Positions 1-8,719 of a stretch of 64,000 bases of DNA are shown one piece after another. Numbering within the stretch: position 1 is the stretch's first letter; every line of letters starts with the position of its first letter. The notes under the pieces were generated by a model that had not been told where the DNA came from, ran no database searches, and was given only the letters and a program-made list of their open reading frames with translations. This DNA comes from Halomonas nitroreducens (GTDB taxonomy: Bacteria > Pseudomonadota > Gammaproteobacteria > Pseudomonadales > Halomonadaceae), in the NCBI RefSeq assembly GCF_003966155.1, contig NZ_RXNS01000002.1, positions 1 through 64,000 on the forward strand. The letters run 5' to 3'. A program made the translations under genes and the position numbers.

Positions 1-117
1 GGAAGCTGGAAGCTGGAAGCTGGAAGCTGGAAGCTGGAAGCTGGAAGCTGGAAGCTGGAAGCTGGAAGCTGGAAGCTGGAAGCTGGAAGCTGGAAGCTGG
101 AAGCTGGAAGCTGGAAG
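1..117. repeat. Tandem array of GGAAGCT heptamers
   Basis: Sixteen perfect head-to-tail copies of the 7-mer GGAAGCT fill bases 1-112 and a partial copy follows to 117. The array probably continues past the left edge of the window. Two inverted copies (AGCTTCC twice) occur at 214-227, so a transcript could fold array against copies. No reading frame here looks genuine. The array lies beyond the 3' end of the minus-strand 3-hydroxybutyrate dehydrogenase gene. A similar 7-base array with another sequence follows ppnN near 22.0 kb. Confidence 0.95.
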
Positions 118-259
118 GCAGAATGTGGCCTCCAGAACCCGAGTCAAGGGGTTTCTTCCCGCTTCAGGCTTCTGCCTTAACGCTCCCGGCGAACCCGGTC
201 GGGGGTTTCTTCAAGCTTCCAGCTTCCAGGCGCGTAGCGCCGCTCTTCAAGCTTGACGC

Positions 260-1030
260 TTATTGGGCCGTCCACCCCAGGTCGATGTTCCAGCTCGCGC
301 CGGTGACCGCCCCGGCGGCCTCGGAGGCCAGGTAGCCCACCAGCGAGGCCACCTCGGACGGGTCGATCAGCCGCTTGATCGCGGCGTTCTTGAGCATCAC
401 CTGCTCGATGACCTCCTGCTCCTCCATGCCGTGCAGCTTGGCCTGGTCGGCGATCTGGTTGTCGACCAGCGGCGTCTTCACGTAGGCGGGGCAGATGGCG
501 TTGGCGGTGATGCCCTGGCTGCCGCCCTCCAGCGCGGCGGTCTTGGTCAGGCCGATCATGCCGTGCTTGGCGCTGATATAGGCGGCCTTGCCCGGCGAGG
601 CCACCTGGGCATGCACCGAGGCGACGTTGACGATGCGCCCCCAGCCCCCCTCGCGCATGGACGGCCAGGCGGCCTGGGTCAGCAGGAAGGGCGCGGTCAG
701 CATCAGGTCGATGATGCGGCGCCACTGGTCCTCGGGAAAGTCCTCGATGGGCGAGACGTGCTGGATGCCGGCGTTGTTGACCAGGATATCCAGGTGGCCG
801 AAGCGCTTCAGCGCCTCCTGGACCGCCGCCTTGCAGGCCTCGCCGTCGGTCAGGTCGGCCTGGAAGAAGGCGGCCCCGGCGCGTTCGGCGACCTCCTGGC
901 CGGCGGGGTTGAAGTCCACGGCCAGCACCTGGTGGCCCTGCTCGCAGAAATGGCGGACCACGGCCTCGCCGATGCCGCTGCTGGTCCCGGTGACCAGGGC
1001 GACGCGGGGGGTGGGGGCTGTTGCGGTCAT
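260..1030 (-). CDS. bdhA: 3-hydroxybutyrate dehydrogenase (SDR family)
   Basis: Classical short-chain dehydrogenase of 256 residues, predicted to interconvert D-3-hydroxybutyrate and acetoacetate with NAD in the cytoplasm. The cofactor motif TGTSSGIG lies near residues 15-22, followed by NNAG, and the catalytic Ser, Tyr and Lys lie in a VASVHAQ...YISAK stretch. The C-terminal end GWTAQ and the segment QHVSPIEDFP after NNAG are typical of bacterial 3-hydroxybutyrate dehydrogenases rather than generic SDRs. The ATG at 1030 is preceded by a strong AAGGAGTCAAG; the longer frame to 1096 has no such site. The CoA-transferase and acetoacetyl-CoA synthetase genes 3-6 kb away make a ketone-body or PHB breakdown role plausible. 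Substrate specificity is inferred from family resemblance. Confidence 0.87.
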   Translation of the reverse strand: MTATAPTPRVALVTGTSSGIGEAVVRHFCEQGHQVLAVDFNPAGQEVAERAGAAFFQADLTDGEACKAAVQEALKRFGHLDILVNNAGIQHVSPIEDFPEDQWRRIIDLMLTAPFLLTQAAWPSMREGGWGRIVNVASVHAQVASPGKAAYISAKHGMIGLTKTAALEGGSQGITANAICPAYVKTPLVDNQIADQAKLHGMEEQEVIEQVMLKNAAIKRLIDPSEVASLVGYLASEAAGAVTGASWNIDLGWTAQ

Positions 1031-1100
1031 CTTGACTCCTTGAGGGTTCCCGCGGGGATAGACCCGTCCAGCATAAGGGCCAGCCACGCCCAGCACCAGA

Positions 1101-1526
1101 TCAGCCCGACGCTGTCATGACCCTCTCCATCAGCTGCTGGGCCAGGCGACTGCCCTCCTGCAGCGAGCCGACATCGGACAGGTCGTCGAGCAGCTCGCAG
1201 GCCCACAGCCCGGGCTGGTCCTCGAGGGCCAGGGGGCAAAAGGGATAGTCCCCGGAGGGCAGGGACACCCGCTGCCGGGTCTCGGGCGCGGCGGGCGGCT
1301 CGTCCCGCACCGGCACCAGGATCAGGGACAGCGACAGCGGGGTGATCAGCGCGCCGATCAGCACCTCGCGCCCCTCCTCGAGGGCATGGGGCTGGAAGCA
1401 CAGCGCATCCACCCCCAGCCGGGGGTTGTAGCGGGCCTCGGCCTTGGCCGCCTTGAGATGGCGCCGCTCCCAGGCCCGGGCCAGCTGCTGCAGCCGGGCG
1501 TATTGTTCGGCGGTCAATGCCTGCAT
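1101..1526 (-). CDS. hybE: HybE-family ([NiFe]-hydrogenase assembly chaperone-like) protein
   Basis: Soluble 141-residue protein. The middle (about residues 30-105) has the pattern I recall for the HybE family: a Pro-rich NPRLGVDALCFQPH segment, then IGALITPLSLSLILVP, then LPSGDYPF. The ATG at 1526 follows GGAGGACGAT; the frame could extend to 1577 without a ribosome site. HybE-type proteins are known as chaperones in the maturation of uptake hydrogenase large subunits, but no hydrogenase gene lies in this window. The actual client here is unknown. It lies upstream of bdhA on the same strand with a gap of about 70 bases and could be co-transcribed. Confidence 0.6.
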   Translation of the reverse strand: MQALTAEQYARLQQLARAWERRHLKAAKAEARYNPRLGVDALCFQPHALEEGREVLIGALITPLSLSLILVPVRDEPPAAPETRQRVSLPSGDYPFCPLALEDQPGLWACELLDDLSDVGSLQEGSRLAQQLMERVMTASG

Positions 1527-1639
1527 ATCGTCCTCCGGAGGCTGTCGGGGCGACAGTATAGGGGCTGTGGCCGGCATTCGGCAGGGGCCGGGCGAGCTGC
1601 TAGCATGAAGGCGTCCTTCCCCCAGCCCGAGGAGCCGTC

Positions 1640-2461
<822 letters not shown>

Positions 2462-2591
2462 GTCGCCCCCAATAGTCCTCCGCAATGACCTTGTCAGGCC
2501 TGGCCTATTGGCCAAATCCGCTGGGCTCGTTCACAATAACCCGCGTTTTTCCCGACCCCTTTCACGCATCCGCGGATGCAAGGAGTAGTTG

Positions 2592-2867
2592 ATGTTCGTC
2601 GTTATCTTCGGTCGTCCCGCCTGCCCGTTCTGCGTGCGCGCCAAGGAACTCGCCGAGAAGCTCGAGGCCGCCGGCGCCATCCAGGGCTTCCGTTACGTGG
2701 ATATCCACGAGGAGGGCATCACCAAGGCCGATATGGAGAAGACCATCGGCAAGCCGGTCGAGACCGTGCCGCAGATCTTCGTCGACCAGACCCACGTGGG
2801 CGGCTTCACCGAATTCGACCAGTACGTCCGCGATCAGGAGTGGCTGACCGCCGCCACCAGCGCCTGA
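2592..2867 (+). CDS. grxA: Glutaredoxin 1 (GrxA type)
   Basis: A 91-residue cytoplasmic thiol-disulfide oxidoreductase with active site CPFC at residues 11-14. The glutathione-binding TVPQIFVDQTHVGGFTEF segment contains the cis-Pro (TVP) and GG turn of the fold. Length and the opening MFVVIFGRPACPFC match the GrxA subgroup, which uses glutathione to reduce substrates such as ribonucleotide reductase. The ATG at 2592 was chosen over the overlapping TTG at 2589 because AGGAG lies at a suitable distance. A rho-independent-type hairpin follows directly. Confidence 0.9.
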   Translation: MFVVIFGRPACPFCVRAKELAEKLEAAGAIQGFRYVDIHEEGITKADMEKTIGKPVETVPQIFVDQTHVGGFTEFDQYVRDQEWLTAATSA

Positions 2868-2885
2868 GCCCCGCCGCCGTGCCCC

Positions 2886-2909
2886 GAAAACCGCCTACGG
2901 GCGGTTTTC
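2886..2909 (+). terminator. Terminator after grxA
   Basis: Perfect 10-bp stem: GAAAACCGCC at 2886-2895 and GGCGGTTTTC at 2900-2909, with a TACG loop. The A-run before and T-run inside the arms allow action in either direction. Confidence 0.75.
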
Positions 2910-3014
2910 GCGTTTCGGGCCGACGCTTCCTGCCTCGTTGAATCTGCCCACACCCCCGCCGCTTACACTGCGTAGAGTCAGCGCACAGGGCACCAGCACA
3001 GAGGGCAAGGCAGG

Positions 3015-3782
3015 ATGCAACGCGAAGAATTCATTCAGCAACTATGGCTGGATTATGTCCATCACCACCCCGATATCGGCGGGCTGCGGCAGTGGCCGGT
3101 GGAGACGCCACCGGAATATCTGGCCCTGCTGACCCTCAACCATGGCCCCTGGTCCATGGAGGCGCTGCTGCCGACCCTGGTGCGCTTCGGCTACCGCCCC
3201 GTGCAGCGCTATGCCATGGCCGACCGCGGGCTGCTGGTGACGCTGCTGGCCGCCCCCGACGAGGGGGCCTGGCTGGTGCTCGCCGAGCTGCAGCTCGGCA
3301 CCCTGTCGCGGGGGCCCCGGGCGGCGCTGGAGCAGCTGGTGGCACAGGCCCCGCCGGAGGCCACGCGCGGCCAGAACCTGCTGTGTCGCAGCCGACCCTG
3401 GCCGATGCCCGACTGGGCGAGCTACCAGGCCCTGGCCGCGGCCCATCCGCTGGCCGGGTGGCTGGCGGTGATGGGCCCCCGGCTGCATCACCCGGGCTTC
3501 GACTGTGCGCGCCTCGGCCAGGATATCGGTCAGCTGGACACCTCCCTGCGCCAGAACGGCCTGATCGGTAACGCCGACCGCCACCATGGGGTCTTTCCCA
3601 TCTCTCCCCTGCTGGACTACCGCTTCTACCCGACGCTGCCCCGCCGGCTGGCCTTCGCCGACGGCGACGAGCACCGGCTGGCCCTGGGTGGCCTGGCGCT
3701 GGTCCAGAAGCAGGTCAGCGCCAACCAGGAGCGGACCGTCGAGCTGCTGCTGCCCCACCATACCCGCTGCGAGCTCAGCTGA
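3015..3782 (+). CDS. Degenerate DUF1338-like protein
   Basis: A 255-residue soluble protein that I align by eye to short bacterial DUF1338 proteins, relatives of the Fe(II) 2-oxoadipate dioxygenase/decarboxylase HglS. Shared features are an N-terminal LW-DYV, a LALLTLNH strand where the family has a DHIALRTF-like strand, a VLAELQL strand where it has FISEL, and FADGDEHRL near the C-terminus. The His-containing metal ligand position of the DHIALRTF strand is not preserved (EYLALLTL), and the later His-containing strand appears lost too. The protein may therefore be a non-catalytic paralog, or my alignment may be shifted. The gene stands alone, with a strong hairpin downstream. Confidence 0.45.
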   Translation: MQREEFIQQLWLDYVHHHPDIGGLRQWPVETPPEYLALLTLNHGPWSMEALLPTLVRFGYRPVQRYAMADRGLLVTLLAAPDEGAWLVLAELQLGTLSRGPRAALEQLVAQAPPEATRGQNLLCRSRPWPMPDWASYQALAAAHPLAGWLAVMGPRLHHPGFDCARLGQDIGQLDTSLRQNGLIGNADRHHGVFPISPLLDYRFYPTLPRRLAFADGDEHRLALGGLALVQKQVSANQERTVELLLPHHTRCELS

Positions 3783-3903
3783 GCGCAGCGGACCATCCAC
3801 AGATTCTGTGGATAACGCTGTGCACCGCTGACGGACAACCGGCCAGGATCGGCATGACAGCACGATGTCGCTTGGAATGGTCAGATTTTCGGCATCCCGA
3901 CAC

Positions 3904-3936
3904 GCCTCGGCCCGGACACGGGGTCCGGGCCGAGGC
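3904..3936. terminator. Hairpin between convergent genes
   Basis: A 13-bp perfect stem (3904-3916 with 3924-3936, GCCTCGGCCCGGA arm) between the DUF1338-like gene and the convergent CoA-transferase B gene. There is no clear T-run, so it may be a weak bidirectional terminator or an mRNA 3'-end stabiliser. Confidence 0.5.
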
Positions 3937-3959
3937 AAGGGGGGACGAGGCGCGCCGTC

Positions 3960-4622
3960 TTATTCGGCGAAGGTCATCTCCGGGACGTGCTCCGGCACGA
4001 TCAGCTTGCCGGCCGTCTTCTCGACGATCTCCTCGACGGATACTCCCGGGGCGCGCTCCTTGAGCACGAAGGCGCCGTTCTCGATCTCCAGGTAGGCGAG
4101 GTCGGTGAGCACCCGGTTGATGCAGCCGGCGCCGGTGAGCGGCAGGCTGCACTGCTCGAGCAGCTTGGACTCGCCGTGCTTGGAAGCATGGGTCATGGTG
4201 CAGATGATGTTCTCGGCGCCCGCCACCAGGTCCATGGCGCCGCCCATGCCCTTGATCAGCTTGCCCGGGATCATCCAGGAGGCGATGTTGCCATGCTGGT
4301 CGACCTCGAAGGCGCCCAGCACGGTGAGGTCCACGTGGCCGCCGCGGATCATGGCGAAGGACTCCGCCGAGGAGAAGATCGCCGCGCCCGGTCGGGCGGT
4401 GACGGTCTGCTTGCCGGCGTTGATCATGTCCGGATCCACCTCCTCCTCAGTGGGGAAGCGCCCCATGCCGAGCAGGCCGTTCTCGGACTGCAGCATCACG
4501 TCGATGTCGTCCGGGATATAGTTGGCGACCAGGGTGGGGATGCCGATGCCCAGGTTGACGTAGAAACCGTCTTCGAGTTCGCGCGCCACGCGCATTGCCA
4601 TCTGTTCGCGAGTCAGTGCCAT
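3960..4622 (-). CDS. scoB: 3-oxoacid CoA-transferase subunit B
   Basis: Beta subunit (220 residues) of a family I CoA-transferase. It carries the SENG motif with the presumed catalytic glutamate Glu47, and the glycine-rich NLGIGIPT near residue 23. Together with subunit A it should move CoA from succinyl-CoA (or acetyl-CoA) to acetoacetate. The start follows CAAGAGGCAACAAG. Subunit A is encoded upstream on the same strand, but 286 non-coding bases separate them, unusually far for subunits normally encoded back to back. The link to ketone-body use comes from the neighbouring acetoacetyl-CoA synthetase; an ato/cat-type substrate is an alternative. Confidence 0.9.
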   Translation of the reverse strand: MALTREQMAMRVARELEDGFYVNLGIGIPTLVANYIPDDIDVMLQSENGLLGMGRFPTEEEVDPDMINAGKQTVTARPGAAIFSSAESFAMIRGGHVDLTVLGAFEVDQHGNIASWMIPGKLIKGMGGAMDLVAGAENIICTMTHASKHGESKLLEQCSLPLTGAGCINRVLTDLAYLEIENGAFVLKERAPGVSVEEIVEKTAGKLIVPEHVPEMTFAE

Positions 4623-4908
4623 CTTGTTGCCTCTTGTCTCTTGTAAGGGATAAGCGCCGGTGAACCATGCTCGAGGCCAATGCCGGCGGCAGATCTATGC
4701 GGAGGCGCTGTGACCCCTTCCTTGGGCGCTACCGACGCCCTGCGGCGCTCTCGCATCCTGCGCCGCTTGCAGGGCCGGTGCTGGCCATCCGTGGCCAGCC
4801 CGTTCGGAGCAGTGCTCCTCACCCATGGCGTAGGACCTCCTCTACGATCTGCCCCCGGCGCCGCTCGCGCTATCCAACGGCGAATGTCCGGTAGATGGAG
4901 AATAACGC
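4623..4908. other. Non-coding spacer between scoA and scoB
   Basis: These 286 bases separate the two CoA-transferase subunits. I find no convincing frame. Short palindromes are present: GCTGGCCATC/GTGGCCAGC at 4780-4799 and GTAGGACCTCCTCTAC near 4828. They could form an intra-operon hairpin that tunes subunit ratio, or be remnants of an inserted element. Confidence 0.5.
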
Positions 4909-5610
4909 TCAGCCCTGGTGGACGGTGCGCTTCTCGATGCGCTTCTCGAAGCTGCCCTGGATGATGCGATCGACGTAGATGCCGGGGGTATGGATCTGGT
5001 CCGGATTGAGCTCGCCGGGCTCGACGATTTCCTCGACCTCGACCACGGTGATCCTGCCCGCCGTGGCGGCCATCGGGTTGAAGTTCTGCGCGGTGTCGCG
5101 ATAGACGACGTTGCCGTAGCGGTCGGCCTTCCAGCCCTTGACGATGGCGAAGTCACCGACCACGGACTCCTCGAGGATGTAGTGGCGGCCGCCGAACTCG
5201 CGGACCTCCTTGCCCTCGCCGATGGGCGTGCCGTAGCCGGTGGCGGTATAGAAGGCGGGAATGCCGGCGCCGCCGGCGCGCATCTTCTCGGCCAGGGTGC
5301 CCTGGGGGGTCAGCACCACCTCGATCTCGCCTTCCAGCATCTGCTGCTCGAAGAGGGCGTTCTCGCCGACGTAGGAGGCATGAATCTCGCGGATCTGCTT
5401 GTCCTCCAGCAGCAGGCCCAGGCCGAAGCCGTCGACGCCGCAGTTGTTGGAGTAGACGGTCAGGTCCTTGACGCCGAGCCGCTTGATCTCGGCGATCAGG
5501 TTCTCGGGGATGCCGCACAGCCCGAAGCCGCCGGCGATGACGGTCATCCCGCTCTCGATGCCGGCCATCGCCTCTTCATAGGACTTCACACGCTTGTCGA
5601 ATCCGGCCAT
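4909..5610 (-). CDS. scoA: 3-oxoacid CoA-transferase subunit A
   Basis: Alpha subunit (233 residues) of the same CoA-transferase, with the family signature [13 protein letters not shown] near residues 27-39 (CoA-binding Gly-rich turn) and the conserved [14 protein letters not shown]. It is complete in length. The start is preceded by GAGGCAGCGAT. It is divergently transcribed from a LysR regulator across a very AT-rich 139-base region, the usual arrangement for local LysR control. Its partner scoB lies 286 bases downstream. Confidence 0.9.
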   Translation of the reverse strand: MAGFDKRVKSYEEAMAGIESGMTVIAGGFGLCGIPENLIAEIKRLGVKDLTVYSNNCGVDGFGLGLLLEDKQIREIHASYVGENALFEQQMLEGEIEVVLTPQGTLAEKMRAGGAGIPAFYTATGYGTPIGEGKEVREFGGRHYILEESVVGDFAIVKGWKADRYGNVVYRDTAQNFNPMAATAGRITVVEVEEIVEPGELNPDQIHTPGIYVDRIIQGSFEKRIEKRTVHQG

Positions 5611-5700
5611 ATCGCTGCCTCAGATGGTTGGAGGATGGTTGTTATCGCGGTCCCTGCAGTGTCGCGGGGGGCAATATATTTGTTAAGTTTGTTTTTTTTA

Positions 5701-5729
5701 TCGATTATTTTATATATCAAATCAATCGA
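5701..5729. promoter_or_regulatory. Candidate LysR operator and divergent promoter region
   Basis: The AT-rich spacer between scoA and the LysR gene contains an inverted repeat TCGATT (5701-5706) and AATCGA (5724-5729) flanking an ATTTTATATAT core, next to a T-run at 5691-5699. Position and dyad symmetry suit a LysR-type operator overlapping divergent promoters. This is prediction only. Confidence 0.5.
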
Positions 5730-5749
5730 CACGGTTGCAGAGGCCAGCC

Positions 5750-6652
5750 ATGACCGTCAAGCAACTCCGGGCCTTCCTCGCCGTGGCCCAGACCCTGAGT
5801 TTCACCCAGGCCTGCGAGCGACTCCACCTCTCCCAGCCGGCCCTGAGCCTGACCATCAAGGGCCTGGAGGAAAGCCTGGGCGGCCGGCTGCTGACCCGCA
5901 GCACCCGCAGCGTGCGCCTGACGCCGGAAGGCGAGTCCCTGGTCCCGCTGGCCAAGCGCCTGCTGGCCGACTGGGACAACACCGAGGAGCTGTTGCGCCA
6001 GCGCTTCACCCTGCGCCTGGGCCGAGTCGCCGTGGCCGCCATGCCGTCCTTCGCCGGCAGCCAGCTGCCCGACGCGCTGATGGTCTTCCGCCAGCGCTAT
6101 CCGCGCATCAACGTGACCGTCCACGACGTCATCAACGAGCAGGTCATCGACATGGTCCACCAGGGTCGCGTCGAGCTGGGCATCGCCTTCGAGCCCGAGG
6201 CCGCCCAGTCGCTGCACTTCGCCCCGCTGTACCTGGATCGCTTCGTCGCCGTGGTCCCGGCCGACTCGGCACTGGCGGCGCGCACGACGATCGACTGGCC
6301 GGCCCTGTTGACTCGGGACTTCATCACCCTGCAGCGCCCCTCCATGGTCCGCCGACTCCTCGAGCAGCAGCTGCGCCTGCAGGGAATCGAGCTGCCGGTG
6401 GCCTTCGAGAGCCACCAGCTGGCCACCGTCGGGCGCATGGTCGCCAGCGGCCTGGGCGTCAGCGCCGTGCCCTCGCTGTGCATCCACCAGATGCAGGAGC
6501 TCGGTGCGCGCTGCCTGCCACTGCACGCGCCGATCATCGAGCGCGCGGTGGGCATCCTCTCGCCCAGCGCCGATGATCTCTCCGTGGCCGCCCAGGCCTT
6601 GCGGGAAGTGCTGCAGGAAACCGTCTCGACCCCGGTGCTACGCTCAAGATAG
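5750..6652 (+). CDS. LysR-family transcriptional regulator
   Basis: A 300-residue regulator with an N-terminal winged helix-turn-helix (MTVKQLRAFLAVAQTLSFTQACERLHLSQPALS, residues 1-33) and a LysR substrate-binding domain from about residue 90. The ATG at 5750 follows AGAGGCCAGCC; an in-frame TTG at 5735 is less likely. It lies between scoA (divergent) and acetoacetyl-CoA synthetase (downstream, same strand, 25-base gap). It probably controls both from the dyad at 5701-5729, with a C4 ketone-body or CoA-ester-related effector. The effector is inferred from context only. Confidence 0.88.
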   Translation: MTVKQLRAFLAVAQTLSFTQACERLHLSQPALSLTIKGLEESLGGRLLTRSTRSVRLTPEGESLVPLAKRLLADWDNTEELLRQRFTLRLGRVAVAAMPSFAGSQLPDALMVFRQRYPRINVTVHDVINEQVIDMVHQGRVELGIAFEPEAAQSLHFAPLYLDRFVAVVPADSALAARTTIDWPALLTRDFITLQRPSMVRRLLEQQLRLQGIELPVAFESHQLATVGRMVASGLGVSAVPSLCIHQMQELGARCLPLHAPIIERAVGILSPSADDLSVAAQALREVLQETVSTPVLRSR

Positions 6653-6677
6653 ACGGCATGGCGCGGGAGGGAAGCAC

Positions 6678-8627
6678 ATGACCACCCCAGTCTGGCAACC
6701 GTCCCCCGAGGCCATCGCGGCCAGCCAGATGACGGCCCTGATGCGCCGCATCGAGGACGCCCATGGCGTGACGCTCAGCGACTACGGGGCCCTTCACGCC
6801 TGGAGCCTCGCCTACCCCGAGGCCTTCTGGGCCCTGCTGTGGCAGACCTTCGAGATCGTCGCCGAGACCCGGGGCGAGCGGGTGCTGGTCGATCCCGAAG
6901 CGATGCCCGGCGCCCGCTGGTTCCCGGACGCCCGGCTCAACTTCGCCGCCAACCTGCTGCGCCGCCGGGACGACCACCCGGCGCTGATCGCCCTCGACGA
7001 GCGCGGCCGGCGGCGGCGCCTCGGCTACGCCGCGTTGTATCGCCAGGTGGCGCGCCTGGCCGCGGCGCTGCGCGCCAGCGGCGTGACGCCCGGCGAGCGG
7101 GTCGCCGGCCTGGTGCCCAACGCCGAGCAGGCGGTGATCGCCATGCTGGCCACCGCCAGCCTCGGCGCCGTGTGGTCCTCCTGCTCGCCCGACTTCGGTG
7201 TCCAGGGGGTGCTCGACCGCTTCGGCCAGATCGCGCCCCGGGTGCTGATCGCCGCCGACGGCTACACCTGGAACGGCCAGGCGATCGACATCCGCCCGCG
7301 AGTGGCGCAGGTCGCCACGGCCCTCGAGGGCCTGGCGGCGGTGGTGGTCTTTCCCTTCCTCGACGAGAACCCCGACCTCGGCGAGCTTCCGGGCGCGGTG
7401 GCCTGGGACGACTACCTGGCCGAGGAGGCGGGCGAGCTGGCCTTCGCCGCCCTGCCCTTCGACCAGCCGCTGTATATCCTCTACTCCTCGGGGACCACCG
7501 GCACGCCCAAGTGCATCGTCCATTCCGCCGGCGGGACCCTGCTCCAGCACCTCAAGGAGCATCGCCTGCACACCGACCTGGGCCCGGACGACGTCTTCTT
7601 CTACTACACGACCTGTGGCTGGATGATGTGGAACTGGCTGGTCTCGGGACTCGCCAGCGGGGCCACCCTGGTGCTGTTCGACGGCGCCCCCTTCGCGCCC
7701 TCCCCCGAGGCCCTCTGGGCCATGGCCGAACGCGAGGGGGTGACGGTGTTCGGCACCAGCGCCCGGTATCTCGCGGCCTGCGAGAAGCAGGGCCTCGCCC
7801 CGGGCCGGGAGCACGACCTCTCGCGGCTGCGCGCGGTGCTCTCCACCGGCTCGGCCCTGGCCCATGAGTCCTTCGACTATGTGTACCGGGACATCAAGGC
7901 CGACCTGCTGCTCGCCTCCATCTCCGGCGGCACCGACATCGTCTCCTGCTTCGCCCTGGGCTGCCCGATCCGCCCCGTCTACCGCGGACAGCTGCAGTGC
8001 CGGGGGCTGGGCATGGCGGTGGATGTCGTCGACGACGACGGCCGGCCGCTGCGCCAGGCGAAGGGCGAGCTGGTCTGCACCCAGCCATTCCCGGCGATGC
8101 CCGTCGGCTTCTGGAACGACCCCGACGGCAAGCGCTATCACGATGCCTACTTCGCCACCTTCCCCGGCATCTGGGCCCACGGCGATCTCGCGGAGATCAC
8201 CGCGGAGGACGGCCTGATCATCCATGGCCGCTCCGATGCCGTGCTCAATCCCGGCGGGGTGCGCATCGGCACCGCCGAGATCTACCGCCAGGTGGAGAAG
8301 GTCGATGAGGTCCTCGAGTCGCTGTGCATCACCCAGCAGTGGCAGGACGATGTGCGGCTCGTGCTCTTCGTGTGCCTGCGCGAGGGGCTGACCCTCGACG
8401 ACCGCCTGCGGGAGAGGATCCGCGAGACCATCCGCGCCAGCACCACGCCGCGACATGTGCCGACGAAGATCCTCCAGGTCGACGACCTGCCACGCACCCG
8501 CTCGGGCAAGCTGGTGGAGCTGGCGGTGCGCAATGTCGTCCACGGGCAGCCGGTCAACAACCGCGAGGCGCTCGCCAATCCCGAGGCCCTGGAGGCGTTC
8601 CGGGACCTCGCCGAGCTGCAGCACTGA
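6678..8627 (+). CDS. aacS: Acetoacetyl-CoA synthetase
   Basis: A 649-residue adenylate-forming ligase that activates acetoacetate to acetoacetyl-CoA with ATP. It has the P-loop signature YSSGTTGTPK and the C-terminal catalytic lysine motif RTRSGKLVE, preceded by PRHVPTKI. The length of about 650 and the segments GARWFPDARLNFAANLL and CGWMMWNWLVSGLASGATLVLFDG fit the acetoacetyl-CoA rather than the acetyl-CoA synthetase subgroup. The ATG at 6678 follows GGGAGGGAAGC; longer frames run into the LysR gene. It sits immediately after the LysR gene. With scoAB and bdhA it gives two routes from acetoacetate into acetyl-CoA. Confidence 0.9.
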   Translation: MTTPVWQPSPEAIAASQMTALMRRIEDAHGVTLSDYGALHAWSLAYPEAFWALLWQTFEIVAETRGERVLVDPEAMPGARWFPDARLNFAANLLRRRDDHPALIALDERGRRRRLGYAALYRQVARLAAALRASGVTPGERVAGLVPNAEQAVIAMLATASLGAVWSSCSPDFGVQGVLDRFGQIAPRVLIAADGYTWNGQAIDIRPRVAQVATALEGLAAVVVFPFLDENPDLGELPGAVAWDDYLAEEAGELAFAALPFDQPLYILYSSGTTGTPKCIVHSAGGTLLQHLKEHRLHTDLGPDDVFFYYTTCGWMMWNWLVSGLASGATLVLFDGAPFAPSPEALWAMAEREGVTVFGTSARYLAACEKQGLAPGREHDLSRLRAVLSTGSALAHESFDYVYRDIKADLLLASISGGTDIVSCFALGCPIRPVYRGQLQCRGLGMAVDVVDDDGRPLRQAKGELVCTQPFPAMPVGFWNDPDGKRYHDAYFATFPGIWAHGDLAEITAEDGLIIHGRSDAVLNPGGVRIGTAEIYRQVEKVDEVLESLCITQQWQDDVRLVLFVCLREGLTLDDRLRERIRETIRASTTPRHVPTKILQVDDLPRTRSGKLVELAVRNVVHGQPVNNREALANPEALEAFRDLAELQH

Positions 8628-8719
8628 GCGCCGGTCGGGAGGACCTTGTCCCCGCCTCTGGGCACCCTCGTCATGATCCATTAGCATTACCTTTCCCGAC
8701 GACGACGAAGGAGACCGGC

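Noticed and set aside
2562-2795. Minus-strand frame opposite grxA
   Set aside because: Shadow of the GC-rich grxA gene; no ribosome site and low-complexity composition.
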